From ANME-2 cluster archaeon (GTDB lineage: Archaea > Halobacteriota > Methanosarcinia > Methanosarcinales > Methanocomedenaceae): DNA of 12,825 bases. Below are positions 1-5,661 of this stretch, one piece after another. The stretch lies in contig JAMJFV010000022.1 of NCBI GenBank assembly GCA_023544495.1, forward strand, positions 1 to 12,825, written 5' to 3'. Both the position numbers and the translations under genes were made by a program. The notes under the pieces were generated by a model. The model had not been told where the DNA came from and did not search any database. It saw only the letters and a program-made list of their open reading frames with translations. The number at the start of each line of letters is the position of its first letter. The stretch's first letter is position 1.

Positions 1-629
1 AAAGGTGAATAGAAGTAGTGCAGGTAATAGCGGGTGCCCACTATGAACTCCTGGATGGTGTAGGGCTGTGATTCGTCCAGTCGCTGGTAGAATTCTGCCT
101 TGTTCTTGGCCACGAAGAAGCCCCTGCCACCCTTGGCACCGTGGTATTTGACCATGACCGGAGAGTTGATATCCCTGGGGTCGTCTATCTTTTTTGGCAT
201 TGATATGCCGGCACCTTCCAGCCACTGGCGCTCCTTGTTGCGATCCGACTCCCATTCCAGTACATTGCGGTTTCCGAAGGTGGGCAATTCCAGGTCCATG
301 AAGTTCTTATGACCCATATATTCCACGAATGAACCGTGGGGGATAATGATGGCGTTCTTTGCTGCCAGTTCCGGGGCTACATCCAGGATGTCGGCATAGG
401 TGTCCACGACCACGAATTCATCAGGTTTGGCCAGGGGAAAAGCGTCATAGAATTTAGGGGGTTTGCCAATGCATATGCCAATGGTCTTTAAGCCTTCTTT
501 GCGTGCACCGTCAAATATCTGCAAACTGGTATGGCTGGTAACAGTAGCAATAGTGAGATTGTCCCGATCGTATCCTGAGAGGGTCTTTGCGATGGTGGAA
601 CTCATTATTGAATTTGTAGTTTGTGCCAT
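1..629 (-). CDS. purP: PurP, formate-dependent FAICAR synthetase (5' part, runs off the left edge)
   Basis: PurP makes FAICAR (5-formamidoimidazole-4-carboxamide ribotide) from AICAR, formate and ATP, the archaeal replacement for the folate-dependent step of IMP synthesis. Translation of the minus strand from ATG 629 gives about 209 residues, somewhat over half of the usual ~360. It carries the family's N-terminal domain (TIATVTSHTSLQIFDGA, residues ~25-41), then PHGSFVEYMG, FGNRNVLEWESDR and the ATP-grasp stretch VMVKYHGAKGGRGFF, then QEFIVGTRYYLHYFYSP at the window edge. The start at 629 is favoured over an in-frame ATG at 605: a TATA-like box at 651-659 is centred about 26 bases upstream, so the mRNA would be leaderless, and no Shine-Dalgarno is visible. 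The next gene on the same strand (PAC2) ends about 200 bases upstream, so purP probably has its own promoter. Identification is firm from conserved blocks; the C-terminal part is outside the window. Confidence 0.95.
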   Translation of the reverse strand, partial: MAQTTNSIMSSTIAKTLSGYDRDNLTIATVTSHTSLQIFDGARKEGLKTIGICIGKPPKFYDAFPLAKPDEFVVVDTYADILDVAPELAAKNAIIIPHGSFVEYMGHKNFMDLELPTFGNRNVLEWESDRNKERQWLEGAGISMPKKIDDPRDINSPVMVKYHGAKGGRGFFVAKNKAEFYQRLDESQPYTIQEFIVGTRYYLHYFYSP

Positions 630-650
630 TAAACATAATTGTGTAAGGAA

Positions 651-659
651 GTATTTAAG
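651..659 (-). promoter_or_regulatory. TATA box of purP
   Basis: The minus strand reads CTTAAATAC here. Its centre is about 26 bases before the A of the purP ATG at 629, the standard archaeal TATA-to-start-site distance, so transcription probably begins at or next to the start codon. Inferred from spacing only. Confidence 0.6.
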
Positions 660-678
660 ATTGGGGATTTGAGCTTGA

Positions 679-798
679 TCATCTTCTACTATTGCAGACC
701 TGTTCGACCCCAGGTACAAGGCCCTCATGCAGGCACTGTTCAGCTTATTTGTGCTTGGTTTCGGGGCAGTTTGGGTGAAAATGTTCTTATCCAAATGA
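679..798 (+). other. Possible small membrane-peptide ORF or gene remnant without a clear start
   Basis: Between a TGA at 676-678 and a TGA at 796-798 the plus strand encodes 39 protein-like codons: a short polar head (S-S-S-T-I-A-D-L-F-D-P-R-Y-K), then a hydrophobic stretch (LFSLFVLGFGAVWV) and a short basic tail ending LSK. That is the layout of a single-span membrane peptide or the C-terminal end of a membrane protein. The first in-frame ATG is at 727, which would leave only 23 residues and cut off the charged head; no Shine-Dalgarno precedes it. It may therefore be a decayed gene, a peptide with an unusual start, or chance. It lies between purP and the PAC2 gene on the opposite strand. I do not recognise the family. 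Confidence 0.3.
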
Positions 799-833
799 CC
801 TGCAGCTATATCAGCAGTGTATATCAAATTCAG

Positions 834-1583
834 TCAGCCGATATAACTCAAATCTTCCTCGCTGCTCTTTTTAACCTGCATTTCTTTCATGTATTTCTTA
901 AAACCTTCTTCAAATTTCCTTGCTTCTTTCTGAATTACGCCCAGGTCAATCTCAATCCCTAGCAATTCAGATGCTTTTTTCAATCCTGCATAGCACGCCT
1001 TTATATCCAGTGCCTGGGGAAAAGCAGTTTCGCTTAAGAGAGCTACGCCATTTATCCCCATCCGCTGTGCATATTCGATAACAAGGCCGTTAACTCCCGA
1101 TATTTGCATACTGCCAGCAGCTATTTCTACAGACTCGGACCTCAAATGATCAAGGAGCTCCTGGGACGTTGCCACACCAAATACCTTCGGGTCCTCAACA
1201 TATCCTTCCACATGCGTTGCTATAACGGTATAGATGGTATCAACGTCACACTGCTTTGCCACTTCAACGATCTTTTGTGCCAATTCATTGTCCTGTGTCA
1301 TAAAGCCGAACTGCATCTCACCGGAAAAGAATATAATGTTCTTCTCGCTCGAAAAATAGAACTTGAAGAGACTCTCATCCCTTTTCATGGGTACCACCAG
1401 TCCCTTCTCAAAAAGAGCAAGGGAAGGTGAAAGATAGGGTACCTGGATCTCTGCAAACAATTCAGGTTTCAGGAGTTCAATAAAAGTAGTTACCGTATTC
1501 TTGGCGACCATTCCCATTCCTGGAAGACCCACCAGCATTTTTGGCTTTTTCATCTCAGGTCTTTTGTGAAATTGTATTTCCAT
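834..1583 (-). CDS. PAC2-family protein (archaeal proteasome assembly chaperone homologue)
   Basis: This 249-residue protein matches the PAC2 family, whose archaeal members (PbaA/PbaB, relatives of eukaryotic Pba1/Pba2) bind proteasome alpha subunits. Visible hallmarks are the N-terminal strand and loop KPKMLVGLPGMGMVAKN (residues ~13-29), a second conserved region around TIYTVIATHVEGYVEDPKVFGVAT (split here for reading: TIYTVIATHVEG, then DPKVFGVAT), the turn SGVNGLVIEYAQRMGINGVALLSET (core: GLVIEYAQRMGI), and a helical C-terminal tail rich in K and E. The tail ends in D-L-S-Y-I-G; a Tyr is third from the end, so the classical HbYX proteasome-docking motif (Tyr penultimate) is not exact. Start ATG 1583 keeps the family's first strand; an alternative ATG at 1553 (M11) also fits a TATA-like box at 1581-1590. 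A perfect inverted repeat lies just upstream. Family assignment is good; a proteasome role is inferred from homologues. Confidence 0.85.
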   Translation of the reverse strand: MEIQFHKRPEMKKPKMLVGLPGMGMVAKNTVTTFIELLKPELFAEIQVPYLSPSLALFEKGLVVPMKRDESLFKFYFSSEKNIIFFSGEMQFGFMTQDNELAQKIVEVAKQCDVDTIYTVIATHVEGYVEDPKVFGVATSQELLDHLRSESVEIAAGSMQISGVNGLVIEYAQRMGINGVALLSETAFPQALDIKACYAGLKKASELLGIEIDLGVIQKEARKFEEGFKKYMKEMQVKKSSEEDLSYIG

Positions 1584-1590
1584 ATATTTA

Positions 1591-1605
1591 TTGAGTGTAA
1601 CTCAA
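1591..1605. promoter_or_regulatory. Perfect inverted repeat upstream of the PAC2 gene, candidate operator
   Basis: TTGAGTGTAACTCAA is a perfect 6-bp inverted repeat with a 3-base spacer. It sits 8 bases before the PAC2 ATG, directly against an AT-rich TATA-like box (1581-1590) and about 10 bases downstream of a second TATA-like box on the minus strand (about 1615-1625, GATAAAAGA). Depending on which box is used it would overlap either the BRE or the transcription start, both good places for a repressor. The role is inferred; no regulator is identified. Confidence 0.4.
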
Positions 1606-1932
1606 GGTAAAAAAAGTCTTTTATCTATGGAGATTGTCGGATTACCCCTTAAATCCACCACAAATCCGTCCATCCTTTCATAAACCCTTAGATTTTTCAT
1701 TAAAATTTAATTTTATTTCTCCAAAAAACCCATATTATCCCATAATTCCCCTCAATCTTCCCGAATTCACCTCACTTTTCATCACGTTAACTACAATTGA
1801 TTTACACCCGAAGGGTGCTTTCTTGTCCGTGCGCATCCGTGTTCCATCACAATATTTCTTAACCGATGACACATGCAACCCCGCTCGCCTTCACTCTACC
1901 CCGGTGCCCATCCCGGTCTGCTCCGCCCGTCC
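1606..1932. other. Gene-free stretch with a GC-rich patch and a repeat-like fragment
   Basis: No intact gene is supported here. A long plus-strand reading frame crosses it (1634-2143), but its product is low in charged residues and rich in Pro, Ser and Phe, has no recognisable motif, and overlaps the HxlR relic on the other strand. The left half is AT-rich; about 1870-1932 is clearly GC-rich and, read on the minus strand, strongly purine-biased. At about 1820-1845 the minus strand reads ACACGGATGCGCACGGACAA, which resembles the dispersed ACACGGATG-type intergenic repeats of many archaeal and bacterial genomes. A 5-bp hairpin with GAA loop (1805-1817, CACCC/GGGTG) followed by a pyrimidine-rich run lies next to it. 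Confidence 0.5.
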
Positions 1933-2200
1933 TTATGGTGTGGTATCCCTAAAAGAAACCCATTTTATCAAAGGCATTACAGCATCTCTCAGTTCCGCTC
2001 CTTCTTTTGTTAGCGAGTACTCCACCCTGGGAGGTATTTCAGCAAATGATTCTCTTTTGATTATGTTCGCATTCTTCAGTTCTTTTAACCTATCGCTAAC
2101 GTTTTTGGACTTATCTTATCCAGCTTTTTTAGAAATGTGGTAATTGAGCAGATTCATAAAAAAATGAACATCGAACATGACGTTATGCTTAAATAATAAA
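1933..2200 (-). pseudogene. Frameshifted remnant of an HxlR-family winged-helix transcription regulator
   Basis: HxlR proteins are small DNA-binding repressors or activators. On the minus strand the C-terminal half reads cleanly to TAA at 1933-1935: DRLKELKNANIIKRES then EIPPRVEYSLTKEGAEL and ...VMPLIKW, the HxlR recognition helix end, the wing and the last helix. At about 2094-2096 the frame breaks; in another frame the preceding part reads FLKKLDKISPKTLA, which is exactly what should come before DRLKEL. A second break near 2140 leaves ...NVMFDVHFFMNLLN, plausibly the N-terminal helix, in a third frame. So at least one and probably two frameshifts disrupt it, and no start codon joins the pieces. 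The 5' limit is approximate. Sequencing error is possible for a single shift but two make decay more likely. Confidence 0.8.
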
Positions 2201-2283
2201 GATTAGAATTTTATAATAGGGAAAAACATTCGATAAAAACGGGGATGTAAATTACGAATTAATCCAAAATTATCTAAGATAAA

Positions 2284-2290
2284 GGGAGGT
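2284..2290 (+). promoter_or_regulatory. Strong Shine-Dalgarno of the M24 gene
   Basis: GGGAGGT lies 6 bases before ATG 2297 and fixes that start. It contrasts with most other genes in the window, which lack such a site. TATA-like sequences occur further upstream (TTATAATA near 2211-2218), implying a leader of roughly 40-60 bases. Confidence 0.75.
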
Positions 2291-2296
2291 TAAGAA

Positions 2297-3418
2297 ATGA
2301 GAAGTCATTATTATAGGGAACGCCTTGATAAATGCAGCCATTTGATGAAAGACATGGAACTTGATGCAATATTGCTCACAAAACCCGCCAACATGTTCTA
2401 TCTGACAGGGGACGGTCGTTTATGCGCCTTCGCCATGATCACAAAAGAAGGACATGTGGCTCTTGGTGTGCCAAAAACCGATGTTGAAGATGTGAAGCAA
2501 TTCGCACATTTCGATGAGCTCATGGGTTTTGAGGACGAGGTAGGTATGATTCATACTATCGCTCATTACTTTGAGCATTTTGACATTGAGAAAGGAAATG
2601 TAGGACTGGAGTATACATTTCTTACACAGTCCATGATGGCGATGGTAACCCATCCTCATGCAAAGCCAAAAGAGATCATGGTAAAAGATTGCACTCATAT
2701 TATGTCAGAATTACGCATGATCAAAGATGACGACGAGATCGAGCGCATAAAAAAAGCTGCAAAAGTCGCAGAATCAGGCATGAAAGCTGCGGTTGATGCC
2801 TTAAAGCCAGGTATTACTGAGAGTCAGGTTGCGGCTGAAGCGGAATATTCCATGCGTCAGGCAGGTGCCGAGGAGTTCTGGCGAAGTTATGTTTCATCAG
2901 GAGATCGCACAAATATCGCCCACGGTCTCCCATCACACCGGAAGCTCAAACAGGGCGATCTTGTGATGATAGATATTCATCCTATTTTCAATGGCTACAG
3001 CGCTGATATGTGTCGCACAATATGTGTTGGCAAACCTTCAAAAGAGCAGCATGAGGCTTACGAGCTTTATCTTAAAGCACAGCAATCAACCATTGAAAAA
3101 GTCAAAGCTGGTATCGGGGTAGGAGAACTCGAAGTGGCGATGCACGGTGTTCTGAAAGATGCAGGGTATGGAGAGCATATCTTCGGTCCTCCCATCCACG
3201 GAGTGGGGATAGAGTTCGAAGAGGCGCCACTTCCCCCCGGCCATGCTTTCTTCCATGGAGAGAAAGAGCCTGAACCGCTTGAAGCTAACACAGTTATAGC
3301 TGTTGGGAACTGCGGATTGTATCTTGGTAATTTTGGTGTGCGAGTTGAAGACACAGTGGCTGTTAAAGAAAAAGGGCATGAAGTGCTGACAGGATATCCC
3401 AGACATCTTGAACTATAA
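2297..3418 (+). CDS. M24-family metallopeptidase-like protein (Xaa-Pro peptidase fold) with one altered metal ligand
   Basis: A 373-residue protein with the two-domain layout of Xaa-Pro dipeptidases/aminopeptidases: a creatinase-type N-terminal domain (~1-145, with LDAILLTKPANMFYLTG) and the pita-bread catalytic domain (~150-373). Four of the five expected metal ligands are visible: D226 (VMIDIHP), D237 (GYSADMCRT), H301 (IHGVGIE) and E351 (GVRVEDTV). The fourth ligand in order, normally Glu in the motif (T/I)EPG, is replaced: the aligned segment reads VGNCGLY, so N338-C339 stand for Glu-Pro. H210-type flank residues (NIAHGLPSHR) are kept. The change could lower or alter metal binding, so peptidase activity should not be assumed; creatinase-type and other M24 relatives act on non-peptide substrates or without metal. 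The cation transporter follows immediately, suggesting co-transcription. Confidence 0.88.
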   Translation: MRSHYYRERLDKCSHLMKDMELDAILLTKPANMFYLTGDGRLCAFAMITKEGHVALGVPKTDVEDVKQFAHFDELMGFEDEVGMIHTIAHYFEHFDIEKGNVGLEYTFLTQSMMAMVTHPHAKPKEIMVKDCTHIMSELRMIKDDDEIERIKKAAKVAESGMKAAVDALKPGITESQVAAEAEYSMRQAGAEEFWRSYVSSGDRTNIAHGLPSHRKLKQGDLVMIDIHPIFNGYSADMCRTICVGKPSKEQHEAYELYLKAQQSTIEKVKAGIGVGELEVAMHGVLKDAGYGEHIFGPPIHGVGIEFEEAPLPPGHAFFHGEKEPEPLEANTVIAVGNCGLYLGNFGVRVEDTVAVKEKGHEVLTGYPRHLEL

Positions 3419-3428
3419 TGAAGAAATA

Positions 3429-4343
3429 ATGACCGAACCAGGAAGTTCCTCTCAAGAAAGTGATGTGCGTTCCCTCAAGATAGTACTTGGGATCTATATA
3501 ATTATTTTTGCATTCAAACTAATAGTTTATTTCATGACAGGCGTCTTGGCACTATTTGCTGAAGCGTTGCACACTTTGAGCGACATTTTCATTTCAGGTT
3601 TTCTCCTGGTCGCAATCATATGGTCCAACAAAGAGGCTGACGAAGTACACATGTTCGGTTATGGCAGGGCGCAGAACGTGGCAGCTCTCGTAGCTGCTAC
3701 GATATTCATTTCATTTACAAGTTTCGAACTGTATAGGGAAGCAATTCCCAGACTCTTTTCACCTGAAACAGGGAGTTATCAGAATCTGCCGTTAGCTCTG
3801 GGAATACTTTCCGTGTCAATGATCATTGCTGCTTTTCCGCTTGTCAACATGTTCCGTCAAAAAAAGAAGGGAGCTGCTGCAAAAGCACAGCTTACAGAAC
3901 TGTTCAATGATGAATTGGGCTTACTGGCAGCGCTTATTGGCACACTGTTCATCATGCAGGGTCAATACATTGCTGACCCGATCGCTTCTATCATTGTTGC
4001 AACAATTATCGCTTTTAATGCAATCGGATTGTTCAGCGAAAACCTTAGTTTCTTGCTAGGACGCTCGCCTGGTCCTGAATTCTTGAAGACTATTGAAAGC
4101 ATTGCTCGCTCAGTTGAAGGTGTGCTTGGTGTTCATGACCTTCGCGCCGAGTATATAGGGCCTGATACTGTTCATATTGGGATGCATATCGAGGTGCAGA
4201 AAGGGTCTCCGATTGAAGAAGCAGATCGCATCGCTGAAGAAGTACGTGAGCATGTGCATAAGTCCGTTAAGGGCGGCTATTGTGTCATCCATATGGATGC
4301 TGCAAAGTCAGAGAAATCGGAAGTCGGGGGGCTTACAATATAA
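3429..4343 (+). CDS. Cation diffusion facilitator (CDF) family divalent metal transporter
   Basis: CDF proteins export Zn, Mn, Fe or similar ions from the cytoplasm by proton exchange. The 304-residue product shows about six hydrophobic spans (from ~17-37 through ~185-200) and a soluble C-terminal ferredoxin-like domain (~207-292, with GVHDLRAEYIGPDTVHIGMH and ending CVIHMDA). TM2 carries H48-xxx-D52 (AEALHTLSDIF), the typical metal pair; HMFGYGRAQ (~74-82) matches the conserved HPxGxGRxE loop; TM5 has FNDELGLLAALIG (D151/E152) where many CDFs have H/DxxxD, and ADPIAS (~172-177) is the family's TM6 signature. Ion specificity cannot be told. ATG 3429 is chosen, 10 bases after the stop of the M24 gene; an in-frame TTG at 3408 would overlap that gene by 11 bases and has no better ribosome site. 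Probably translated from the same mRNA. Confidence 0.9.
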   Translation: MTEPGSSSQESDVRSLKIVLGIYIIIFAFKLIVYFMTGVLALFAEALHTLSDIFISGFLLVAIIWSNKEADEVHMFGYGRAQNVAALVAATIFISFTSFELYREAIPRLFSPETGSYQNLPLALGILSVSMIIAAFPLVNMFRQKKKGAAAKAQLTELFNDELGLLAALIGTLFIMQGQYIADPIASIIVATIIAFNAIGLFSENLSFLLGRSPGPEFLKTIESIARSVEGVLGVHDLRAEYIGPDTVHIGMHIEVQKGSPIEEADRIAEEVREHVHKSVKGGYCVIHMDAAKSEKSEVGGLTI

Positions 4344-4346
4344 AAC

Positions 4347-4557
4347 TTAGACAATTGAAGGACGTAGAGAGTAAAACGAAGAGATATCTTTTGATGTAAG
4401 GTAACTTTTCAGGTATTTTTCTGCGCACTGTTGCGCATGAAAACATATCGTATCTGTAGGGGGCTCTTCGCTTGACAAAACGATCTCTGCTGTCCTCAGA
4501 TCGTTTTCAACCTTTTGTTTCCTTCATTCACCCACTTTGTCTTATCCGGCTTACATG
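4347..4557 (-). pseudogene. Broken HEPN-domain gene (toxin half of an MNT-HEPN pair)
   Basis: HEPN proteins of this type are RNases or toxins paired with MNT nucleotidyltransferases. The minus strand from ATG 4557 gives, after one extra T, KPDKTKWVNEGN; a second shift near 4515-4520 (run of A) leads to KVENDLRTAEIVL and then ICFHAQQCAEKYLKSYL, the most conserved HEPN helix. It then reads TSKDISSFYSLRPSIV and stops at 4347-4349, about half the normal ~120-130 residues; the later helix with the catalytic Rx4-6H motif is missing. It starts 3 bases beyond the stop of the MNT remnant, as in intact pairs. The end abuts the CDF gene's stop, so the 3' half was probably deleted. Recognition of HEPN is firm; it cannot be functional as read. 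Confidence 0.82.
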
Positions 4558-4560
4558 AGC

Positions 4561-4809
4561 TTACCCCTCTCTTGCTACGGCTGTAGCAAGCGTATTGGCA
4601 ATGTCAACCTCTTCATTAAATTCATCTTCATAATAAACGAAAACATCAAGCGAGAAATCCCTGTTCGGGAAAAGACGACGTACTGCAAGACTGCGCTTGT
4701 TTTTTGGGCCTGGCATATCTGCAATAATCAGCAAGTCAAGGTCACTTTCCGGTCTGGCTGTTCCTTTTGCATGGGAACCGAAGATGTATATCTTTTTTGG
4801 ATTGTCTCT
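4561..4809 (-). pseudogene. MNT-type nucleotidyltransferase remnant (antitoxin half), no start codon
   Basis: The minus strand codes 82 residues to TAA at 4561-4563. It begins RDNPKKIYIFGSHAKG and continues with the nucleotidyltransferase motif GSx10DxD (FGSHAKGTARPESDLDLL) and the third acidic residue in FSLDVFVY, so the metal-binding carboxylates are intact. A TGA at 4810-4812 directly precedes the first codon and there is no in-frame ATG, GTG or TTG before the active site; the expected N-terminal helix is missing or in another frame. The C-terminus stops at AREG, slightly short of many relatives. Upstream lies the mobile-element relic, whose arrival may have removed the start. MNT proteins AMPylate or otherwise silence their HEPN partner; the partner here is also broken. 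Confidence 0.82.
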
Positions 4810-4940
4810 TCACAGGAATAAATGATGAATATTTGAATCTTCAGTTAAATGATTTGTGTTCGTTTTTCTTTCAGCAGGCTGTTTCCGCTGCACCGGACTG
4901 ATAAAGAGATTGATGGGCTTTGATAAATGGGGTGTTGTTC

Positions 4941-5150
4941 CATTGTCCAGGCAGCTGCTCTATGAATTATCTCCCGTATCTTATCTGTTATTTTCTTGAT
5001 TGACCCCTTAGATGGTTTAATTAAAAGAGTACCATCATATTTACGGAATGACCAGCCAAGAAAATCAAAACCATCATTGATATGAGTAATCAATGTTTTG
5101 GATTCAGAGAGTTCAAGACCACGTTCTGCAAGGAATACCTGAATTAATTC
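4941..5150 (-). mobile_element. Group II intron reverse transcriptase/maturase fragment (thumb/X)
   Basis: About 70 codons of the C-terminal RT region: FLAERGLELS, THINDGFDFLGW and LLIKPSKGSIKK are the family's usual landmarks before and in domain X. Neither the RT active site nor recognisable ribozyme domains accompany it. Limits are approximate. Confidence 0.72.
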
Positions 5151-5189
5151 ACAGATTTGGTATGAAAATAGAATATGAAATACTCTAAA

Positions 5190-5333
5190 GCTCTCCATCG
5201 CTATGGAGGTAACATTGTATTCTTTTAGCCATTCACTCAGTTTTCGAAGATCATTGGTCATTGTAGAAAATTCTCTGATCTCGAAGTTGGGAGTTTTATC
5301 AAGTGGACCATGTGCAATGCAAGCCATAACCAT
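5190..5333 (-). mobile_element. IS110-family insertion sequence fragment
   Basis: The portion of the chimera that encodes the IS110 transposase N-terminus. It begins within 3 bases of the point where an exported-protein reading frame (5336-5587) loses its homology, so it marks an insertion or recombination joint. Both ends of the element are missing; IS110 elements have no terminal inverted repeats to look for. Confidence 0.7.
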
Positions 5334-5335
5334 TG

Positions 5336-5587
5336 ACTTGTGCCCACTTCAGTCCGAATGGTAATCTTTTTCACAGGTAGCGGGTTCATCAACCATTCGT
5401 CTGCCTGGATTGTCACAGCAGTGTGAAAATTGGATTGGCGGAAATCAACTACTGTTCCAATGATGACCCGGTCAGCATTTTATACTTGAAAGGGTATTTC
5501 TAATGCATCCAGGCTCATAGATGCTATCGCAGGATTTGACAGTGTTATGAGAAACAGTAGGATGAACAGAAGGTTTATACCATTCAT
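5336..5587 (-). pseudogene. Exported protein, interrupted by an in-frame stop and cut by the IS110 fragment
   Basis: From ATG 5587 the minus strand encodes a Sec-type signal peptide (MNGINLLFILLFLITL, cleavage likely after IAS at ~residue 23), then SMSLDALEIPFQV, a TAA at codon 36 (5480-5482), and in the same frame NADRVIIGTVVDF, HTAVTIQADEWLMNPLP and KKITIRTEVGTS. The second part resembles small exported archaeal proteins of the pattern ADRVIVGTV...VDEWLKNPLP...IRVRT. Because the frame is kept across TAA, a single base change (for example GAA or CAA to TAA) explains the stop. The coding match ends at the junction with the IS110 piece near 5335, so the C-terminal part is gone. A TATA-like AT-rich stretch (about 5605-5625) upstream fits an old promoter. 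Confidence 0.65.
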
Positions 5588-5661
5588 TGGAACAACCTAC
5601 AGAATCAATTAATTAATAAATATTTTTAAAAAAATACGACTCTGGAACACTGAAAGCCGTC

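Larger units (their letters stand above)
4845..5333 (-). pseudogene. Chimeric mobile-element relic: IS110 transposase fragment joined to a group II intron RT fragment
   Basis: An open frame of 162 codons that is a collage. Residues 1-48 (MVMACIAHGPLDK..., FEIREFSTMTNDLRKLSEWL, VTSIAMES) match the N-terminal DEDD domain of IS110-family transposases; the first catalytic Asp (normally in a GIDV-like motif just before) is missing, the Glu of AMES is kept. From about residue 62 to 131 (ELIQVFLAERGLELSESKT, then FDFLGWSFRKYDGTLLIKPS and KIREIIHRAAAW) it matches the end of the RT and the thumb/maturase X region of group II intron proteins; the YADD catalytic core and the HNH end are absent. Residues 49-61 and ~132-162 match nothing I know. 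No intron domain V is seen nearby. The two fragments happen to be joined in frame; a functional product is very unlikely. Confidence 0.78.

Noticed and set aside
696..716. Possible tRNA T-arm (TTCGACC flanked by ACCTG/CAGGT)
   Set aside because: The loop is 8 instead of 7 bases and there is no acceptor, D or anticodon arm around it; the sequence is better explained by the small membrane-peptide frame.
639..962. Plus-strand open frame of 107 codons
   Set aside because: Begins with TTG inside the purP promoter and runs into the antisense of the PAC2 gene; no protein-like motif.
1634..2143. Long plus-strand open frame of 169 codons
   Set aside because: Composition is unlike a protein (very rich in P, S, F and L, few charges), no ribosome site or motif, and its right half is the antisense of the HxlR remnant.
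4478..4508. Perfect 10-bp inverted repeat (AAAACGATCT / AGATCGTTTT, 11-base loop) downstream of the CDF gene, as a terminator
   Set aside because: It lies 135 bases beyond the CDF stop and within the HEPN coding remnant (the VENDLRTAEIVL codons), so it is probably a by-product of that sequence; no T-run follows directly.
4537..4821. Plus-strand open frame of 94 codons, cysteine- and phenylalanine-rich
   Set aside because: It is the exact antisense of the MNT nucleotidyltransferase remnant, whose motif is far more convincing.
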